The notes below the pieces were generated by a model. The model saw only the letters and a list, made by a program, of their open reading frames with translations. It was not told the DNA's origin and did no database searches. 34,907 nt of DNA, taken from a virus. The first letter of the stretch is position 1. Every line of letters begins with the position of its first letter. Positions 30,719 through 34,907 of the stretch are shown in pieces. Where the stretch lies: IMG/VR virus record IMGVR_UViG_3300005833_000085, positions 1-34,907 of that record; one strand, written 5' to 3'. The position numbers were made by a program, and so were the translations under genes.

Positions 30719-31474
30719 ATGATGATGAGCTGGAAAGAGCGATTCGAGAGCGCGGGGGCATTCGCGCGCGTGGCATGGTGGGCACTGCTGATCGTGGCCC
30801 TGTTCTTCGCGCTGCTCTTGGGCGCTCGCGCATGCAACGGGGAGAGCACGGCTAAGGCTGCTCTGGCCAGGTTCCAGCAGGATGCGCACCTGCGCGAGGT
30901 CGGGTTCCTCGTGGCAATGGATGCGACGCAGAAGGAGCTCGCGTCCAAGGCGGCCGAGATCCCCGAGCTTCAGGCCGAGATCAACCGACTCAAGAAGGTA
31001 GCGCCCGAGGTCCGGATCGTCCGTGTCGAGCGCATCGTCACGGCGCCCGCTCCCGCGGAGGGAGTACCACGCCCGCCCTCAATGCCAGGCGAGCCCTGTC
31101 CGCAGTGCCTGTTCGCGTGGGGGGACACGGGTCAACTCAGGATCGATGCGGTGGATCTTGAGACGCGCGAGGGTAATCAGGTGGCCGTGGTCCATGGCGA
31201 GGCGTGGCGGATCACTCCAGGCCCTGAGACACGCATCCTCGCGGGGATGGCGAGCGCACCCGTGTCCAGTCTGGCGGCCGAGCTTCCCCCGCTGACGCGA
31301 ACCCCAGGCATCGGCGTGGGCCTAGGCATCGGCTACGGCACGTCGGGCCCGCTCGGCTCGGCAATGATCATCTCTCCGCCGTTCCTCTGGCAACATGTCG
31401 AGCTCGCGGCTATCGTCTCAGCCGGCCCTGGTATGGGTGTCGCCGGGCAGGGAGCCGTCATTTATCGGCCATGA
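30719..31474 (+). CDS. Membrane-anchored coiled-coil protein, possible spanin-like
   Basis: Three ATG codons begin at 30719; GAGGT lies upstream. The 251-residue protein has an N-terminal span (VAWWALLIVALFFALLLGAR), a coiled coil (LRE through LQAEINRLKKV), a Pro-rich linker and a Gly-rich C terminus (GIGVGLGIGYGTSGPLGSAM). The first half resembles an inner-membrane spanin; the second half is unusual. Its 3' end overlaps by 17 bases the convergent Lar-like gene. Confidence 0.55.
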   Translation: MMMSWKERFESAGAFARVAWWALLIVALFFALLLGARACNGESTAKAALARFQQDAHLREVGFLVAMDATQKELASKAAEIPELQAEINRLKKVAPEVRIVRVERIVTAPAPAEGVPRPPSMPGEPCPQCLFAWGDTGQLRIDAVDLETREGNQVAVVHGEAWRITPGPETRILAGMASAPVSSLAAELPPLTRTPGIGVGLGIGYGTSGPLGSAMIISPPFLWQHVELAAIVSAGPGMGVAGQGAVIYRP

Positions 31475-31697
31475 ATGGAAGAGCCGGCCCCTTTCGTTGT
31501 CGCGCTGACTCTTCGGCTTGTTCCTCTCCGGCGCGGTCATTCCACGCGGAAATGGCGTCTCCAGATTCTCGGCACGGTTTCGTAACGGCATGGCAATCTA
31601 GGCATTCGATTGCGTATCCGCGCCCGCGCCTCCGAAAATCGTTTATCTCGGCACCATCCCCCCCGCAAAACGGGCACGGCTTCAATCTGGTAGTCAT
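31458..31697 (-). CDS. Lar-like restriction alleviation family protein
   Basis: The 79-residue protein begins MTTRLKPCPFCGGDGAEIND and has IECLDCHAVTKPCRESGDAI and SAWNDR. The CPFCG...C-x2-C...AWN-x-R pattern is that of the Lar family (Rac prophage Lar lowers type I restriction). It may bind zinc. Its function as an anti-restriction protein is inferred. Start overlaps the upstream gene's restored stop (ATGA). It ends the leftward replication/recombination group. Confidence 0.7.
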   Translation of the reverse strand: MTTRLKPCPFCGGDGAEINDFRRRGRGYAIECLDCHAVTKPCRESGDAISAWNDRAGEEQAEESARQRKGPALPFMADK

Positions 31698-31865
31698 AAC
31701 TCATCCGAGAATTGCTGGATTCGAAGATCGGCCGTTGCGCGCTCCAATGCCAGGATCAGTCGATCTTCCGCGTGATCGATCTCTGATAGGATGATCCCCG
31801 CTGGCTCCGAGTGCGGTAGCCCAGTCGATGATCGCCACGAAAGCCTCGGAGATCCGCTCGCTCAT
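31694..31865 (-). pseudogene. Small protein gene with probable single-base frameshift
   Basis: Frame from ATG 31865 (MSERISEAFVAIIDWATALG; GGAGG upstream) turns at a run of four G (31796-31799, C on the plus strand) into a basic, unlikely tail ending at 31701. If one base of this run is removed, the frame continues as a helical protein (ILSEIDHAEDRLILALERAT) and stops at 31694, overlapping the next ATG by ATGA, like its neighbours. Restored length is about 56 residues. It could be an assembly error, true mutation or programmed shift. Confidence 0.6.
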
Positions 31866-32053
31866 ACGATCCTCCTTCCCTGCTCGGGCGCTTGCCATGC
31901 GAGTTCACAGGTGTTCACCTCACCCCGCTCGACCTCGGTAACGTGTCGCTTCGGGTGTCCCTGCCCTACCCCCAGATACCGCGCGAGCTTCTCTCTCCGC
32001 ATTCTCCACCGCACGGTATTACGCTGTTTCTTCCGGACCTCGGGATCGATCAT
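31862..32053 (-). CDS. Small basic hypothetical protein
   Basis: ATG at 32053 overlaps the upstream stop; its own stop at 31862 overlaps the next ATG. The 63-residue protein is Arg/Lys-rich (MIDPEVRKKQRNTVRWRMRR) with KLARYLGVGQGHPKRHVTEV after it. Likely helical and nucleic-acid-binding. Not recognised. Confidence 0.6.
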   Translation of the reverse strand: MIDPEVRKKQRNTVRWRMRREKLARYLGVGQGHPKRHVTEVERGEVNTCELAWQAPEQGRRIV

Positions 32054-32505
32054 GTCTCGCTCGCTGTGGCCCACTCCGGTTTGTGTGCTGCGATCCATTT
32101 CCGGACATTCACGGCCCGCGTCTCGACCACTTCACACGCCCAAGACCGGAACTCCCGCGCGACCACTTCGAGGAAGACCTTCTCCGCCTCTTTCATGGCG
32201 GGAGTGATCTTCTCTTCTATGTCGTCGCACTCTCCAAATAGACAGCTCTCGTCATTTTCGAATAAACACTCCATCATCAGGTCTAACGGAGCGGGGAAAG
32301 ATGCGGGGGTGACAATCGTTCGCGCCCACCCGTGGACCTTCAAGAGTACGTTTAGATCATCCTTGGGAGGCGGCAGACCGCCGAAGTGCTCTTCTATCGC
32401 TTCGTCGATCGTCTCGCAGTTCAGGGTTTCGGCGTCATCATCACAATCCCAATAGACGATCTCGCGATGATGTTTCCATTCTTGCGGCTTGGTTTCGTCA
32501 CTCAT
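32050..32505 (-). CDS. Acidic phage protein in the recombination operon
   Basis: ATG at 32505 has GGAGG at good spacing; GTG at 32511 overlaps the recT stop and is the alternative. The 151-residue protein is rich in Asp and Glu (YWDCDDDAETLNCETIDEAI; LFENDESCLFGECDDIEEKI) and ends in a helix with Cys and Trp. Acidity suggests protein interaction or DNA mimicry. Function unknown. Confidence 0.6.
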   Translation of the reverse strand: MSDETKPQEWKHHREIVYWDCDDDAETLNCETIDEAIEEHFGGLPPPKDDLNVLLKVHGWARTIVTPASFPAPLDLMMECLFENDESCLFGECDDIEEKITPAMKEAEKVFLEVVAREFRSWACEVVETRAVNVRKWIAAHKPEWATASET

Positions 32506-32507
32506 GG

Positions 32508-33566
32508 TCACCCCTCCTCGCCGGGTTCACGTCCCGGCTCGTCATCGTCCGGTGGGCCGGAATTGTCCTCTACAGGGACTCGTCGCCATGTGCTCAGGTA
32601 CTCCGTCACGGCGAGGATCTCTCGGTCACCCCACTGTGTCGAAGGCTTGCCGTCGGCGCAATTGGCGCAGGCATCTGCCCAGGCATCGATGAAGTCGTCT
32701 CCATGATTCGCCTTCGCCTCTGCTCTGATCTGTGCCACCCGGGCGTTGTGAGCGGTTGCGTCGGCGGCGTTCTCCTTGGCGGATCCGAGCTTGTCTTTCG
32801 CGGCGAGCTTCGCCTTGACCTGTGAGGTTGTGGTCGCGATTGCGGGCACGTCGTCTGTTGGGATCTCGATGACAGGTGTTGACGGCCCGAACTCGGCGCG
32901 AGCGTCTTCGTCGAGTGCATCTGCGACCTCTACGGAAAGCGGCAGATACTTGCAGAGGCGGCGCACCACGGTCTTTCGGGCCATCTCGTCATAATCGGAT
33001 ACCCACGGACCCTCGCCGGAAGCACGCGAGCGCGAACGGATGGCATCGATCTGCGCCTTGGTCATGACCTCCGATTGAGTGCCGCCGTCCTTCAGCTTCG
33101 CCACGGCGTAGACGGCGACTGGCGGGCCTGGATTCTCAGACCAATCCGGTTCATGTTCCAAAACCGGGGCGAGTCCATAGCGGCAGACGAAACGATCCTT
33201 CGAATGCACGACGTGAGCTTCCAAGCTCTCGATCTTTCCGGACCTGCGGGCGAGAGAGATCAGCCCTCGATATCCTACGATCAGTTGGCACGTGTCCTTG
33301 TAGGGGACGAGATAGGCGTCGCCGAGAGGCCCGCCCGGTTCGAGGCCAAGTTGCGCTGCTTGCATGACGGAGTTGAGTACGGAAACCGGGGTGCAAAGCA
33401 GCAGCTTGGGTGTCCGTGAGCAGGCGACGATCGCGACCCTCACGAGGCGGTCGGCGCTCAGATGCTTTGGGATCACGTCCTGGAACTTCGATTTCGACTT
33501 TTCGAGTAGGTCGCGAAGGGTTGCGATTGCGGTGGGCTTCTTTGCAACGATCTGCGTCTCTGACAT
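32508..33566 (-). CDS. recT: RecT-type single-strand annealing protein
   Basis: The 352-residue protein has the RecT core: LSADRLVRVAIVACSRTPKL, NSVMQAAQLGLEPGGPLGDA, YLVPYKDTCQLIVGYRGLIS and GPWVSDYDEMARKTVVRRLC. RecT anneals complementary single DNA strands and works with an exonuclease. Residues after about 240 are an extra, variable tail ending in Asp/Pro/Glu. It starts three bases after the exonuclease gene with AAAAGGAG upstream. This pair gives phage recombination. Confidence 0.92.
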   Translation of the reverse strand: MSETQIVAKKPTAIATLRDLLEKSKSKFQDVIPKHLSADRLVRVAIVACSRTPKLLLCTPVSVLNSVMQAAQLGLEPGGPLGDAYLVPYKDTCQLIVGYRGLISLARRSGKIESLEAHVVHSKDRFVCRYGLAPVLEHEPDWSENPGPPVAVYAVAKLKDGGTQSEVMTKAQIDAIRSRSRASGEGPWVSDYDEMARKTVVRRLCKYLPLSVEVADALDEDARAEFGPSTPVIEIPTDDVPAIATTTSQVKAKLAAKDKLGSAKENAADATAHNARVAQIRAEAKANHGDDFIDAWADACANCADGKPSTQWGDREILAVTEYLSTWRRVPVEDNSGPPDDDEPGREPGEEG

Positions 33567-33569
33567 GGT

Positions 33570-34568
33570 TCACTTCTCCTTTTGGGTGACGAACTTGAAG
33601 GGTCTCGCTCCGGGCGTTGTGGTGGTGTACCTCTCGATGATTTCCTGTCGATCGCTTCCGGAACGTTCGTCGAGCAAGTGCTTTGCGACAGCTTCCCAGG
33701 AGACCTTGATGCTGTCCTTGTTCTGTCGCCACGTGCAGATCCCCTCGATTCCGCCCGCGTCGGCGATCAGGGCCTTGAGGGCGTTTTCGTGCAGCGCCTT
33801 GGATTGTTCCGCCTCGGCAAGCCTGACCTTGGCGTTGCGCAGCAGCTCGGCCGCATACTCTGCCTCTTCCGTTGCTGGCAACATCGGCCGCACATCGCGC
33901 GGGAAGCGCCGCTTCAGATAATCGGCATATTGCTCCGACCCGTCGACCGGCGGCGGGATTCCGGTCATGATGTGATCGACCCAAAACCGTTCGCAGATCT
34001 CCAGGATTTGCCCTTCGAGCTCAAGATCTCTAGGCACTCGGTATTCGCGATCGTCTTGCCCACCGATCAGCACTACAAGATCCGTCTCAGACACATCTAC
34101 TACGGCCATTTCTGCGGCCACCTGGATCAGATAGTGCTCGGGAATCTGATCCGTACCTGGTTCGCCCCAGTTATCTTCTTGCCGCAGTCCCGCCGTTTTG
34201 ATCTGGAGATTGCGAAAGGGTCTAGGAAGACGCTTATGATAGACGAGCCGATCGGGCGTGGCGATCAACTGAAAGCGCGGAGACACATTCCGCACGAGGG
34301 TGCCGTCAATGCTGCCCGGAATGGTCCGCGGATGGCGCACCACGATCTTCTCTGCCGCATGTTGATGGGCGTAGTACTGTGCGATCGGCTCTTCGAGTAG
34401 ATCACCCCACCGCGAGGCCTTGTTGCCCTCGAACGGATCGACGAGGCCAAGTTTTTGCGCGAACACATCGATCGGTTTCACATATGGATTCAATCCGACC
34501 ACGGCGGGGGCCTCTGAGGCCGTGATACCGAGCTTCCTGATTGCGAGTTGCTTGTCACTTAGTGGCAT
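33570..34568 (-). CDS. YqaJ-type viral exonuclease
   Basis: ATG at 34568 (AGGTGG upstream) gives 332 residues; a longer frame from 34694 overlaps the zinc gene. It has GITASEAPAVVGLNPY (residues 14-29), RWGDLLEEPIAQYY with acidic residues 59-60, ATPDRLV with D106, and LQIKTAG (Q122-x-K124), then NWGEPGTDQIPEHYLIQVAA. This is the lambda-exonuclease-like family that resects DNA for RecT. The metal-ligand Glu of E-x-K is Gln here. The C-terminal half carries an extra helical region. Confidence 0.85.
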   Translation of the reverse strand: MPLSDKQLAIRKLGITASEAPAVVGLNPYVKPIDVFAQKLGLVDPFEGNKASRWGDLLEEPIAQYYAHQHAAEKIVVRHPRTIPGSIDGTLVRNVSPRFQLIATPDRLVYHKRLPRPFRNLQIKTAGLRQEDNWGEPGTDQIPEHYLIQVAAEMAVVDVSETDLVVLIGGQDDREYRVPRDLELEGQILEICERFWVDHIMTGIPPPVDGSEQYADYLKRRFPRDVRPMLPATEEAEYAAELLRNAKVRLAEAEQSKALHENALKALIADAGGIEGICTWRQNKDSIKVSWEAVAKHLLDERSGSDRQEIIERYTTTTPGARPFKFVTQKEK

Positions 34569-34755
34569 AGTCCACCTTCCTATGATGCTCGGGAACCCAG
34601 TCTTGGTGCGGACACCACGGGTGATGGTTCTGCGGCAATCTTGGTCGGATTGCCGCGCCGCATTGTGGACAGTCGTCACAGCGACACCCGCCATTGGTTC
34701 TCATTCCGCCCTTGTTTTTGGCGTACAGACAACTATTATCTCCGCAGTCTGGCAT
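34555..34755 (-). CDS. Cys-rich small zinc-binding protein
   Basis: ATG at 34755 has AAAGGAG at good spacing. The 66 residues have CGDNSC, CRCDDCPQCG and a WCPHQDW motif, six or more Cys plus His, suggesting one or two zinc sites. It overlaps the exonuclease gene by 14 bases and opens this leftward group. Unknown role. Confidence 0.65.
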   Translation of the reverse strand: MPDCGDNSCLYAKNKGGMRTNGGCRCDDCPQCGAAIRPRLPQNHHPWCPHQDWVPEHHRKVDYATK

Positions 34756-34777
34756 CACAGCACTCCTTTACTGCGAC

Positions 34778-34818
34778 AAAAACGCTAGGGCGGCGGGGAG
34801 GTAGATCCGCCCCCTAGC
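34778..34818 (-). terminator. Rho-independent terminator on the minus strand
   Basis: Read leftward, GCTAGGG...CCCTAGC forms a 7-base outer stem with inner GCGG/CCGC pairing and a short bulge, followed by GTTTTTG (34783-34777). It lies between the stop of the Gly-rich frame at 34855 and the zinc gene at 34755, so it should end the leftward operon that crosses the window junction. Confidence 0.65.
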
Positions 34819-34854
34819 TCGGCGCGCGCTGGCGAAAGACGCGGGCCGGCACAA

Positions 34855-34907
34855 TCAGGTTTGGCCCTCGCCCGCGCCCCCCGCGCCCGCGCCCTCGCCC
34901 TCGCCCC
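34855..34907 (-). CDS. Gly/Glu/Ala-rich short protein, 3' part (continues at base 64 of the other end)
   Basis: This frame runs in from the right end on the minus strand as GEGEGAGAGGAGEGQT and stops at 34857-34855. It matches, in phase, the open frame that leaves base 1. See the entry at 1-64. It contains the right copy of the 18-base repeat (34870-34887). Confidence 0.55.
   Translation of the reverse strand, partial: GEGEGAGAGGAGEGQT
34870..34887. repeat. 18-base terminal direct repeat, right copy
   Basis: Identical to 8-25. The flanks (GAG/GCG-type codons) extend the low-complexity array on either side. Confidence 0.6.

Noticed and set aside
1-34907. tRNA genes, insertion sequences and integrase genes
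   Set aside because: No cloverleaf-like sequence, transposase or tyrosine/serine recombinase motif was recognised by eye; a covariance-model or HMM search was not possible here.

Overview
This window is best read as the almost complete genome of a tailed phage of the short-tailed (podovirus-like) type. Evidence for a phage is a full run of packaging, portal, scaffold, capsid, connector, ejection, tail-fibre and lysis-type genes. There is no tape-measure, sheath or tail-tube gene. Protein signals (signal peptides, a lipobox, candidate spanin and holin proteins) and the GC-rich sequence suggest a Gram-negative, probably pseudomonadotal host, but the host cannot be named from the sequence. No integrase, transposase, partition gene, tRNA or CRISPR array was seen.

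Layout. The two window ends share an 18-base GC-rich repeat. A short Gly/Glu/Ala-rich reading frame leaves the left end and stays open from the right end to a stop at 34855, so the molecule is probably circular or circularly permuted. On that reading there are two leftward gene groups: 2372 to 1 and on across the junction to 34855 (seven small or unknown genes plus a LacI-type ligand-binding domain with no DNA-binding domain), ending at a terminator (34778-34818); then 34755 to 31458 (zinc-binding protein, YqaJ-type exonuclease, RecT annealing protein, small genes, Lar-like protein). Rightward from a divergent promoter region near 2373-2462 come a Cro-like repressor, small genes, a polynucleotide-kinase-like protein, a PD-(D/E)XK nuclease and a possible methyltransferase-like protein (2463-4984). 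A small leftward cluster (6066-5079) follows, then rightward small genes (6431-7547).

The replication gene (7798-8928) carries a cluster of short repeats inside its own coding sequence, a likely origin as in lambda O, and ends in a DnaA domain I-like segment. A perfect 19-base palindrome lies just ahead of the late genes. The late block (9046-26357 and 27219-31474) runs small terminase, large terminase, portal, scaffold, capsid, decoration, connector, tail hub, ejection proteins, fibre, spike-like protein and lysis-type genes. It is interrupted by one gene on the other strand (26428-27048), a membrane or lipoprotein zinc-protease-like protein that looks like a moron.

Genes are packed so tightly that many starts overlap the previous stop as ATGA, GTGA or TTGA. 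That rule was used here to choose starts and to find small genes, and it exposes one probable frameshift (31796-31799).
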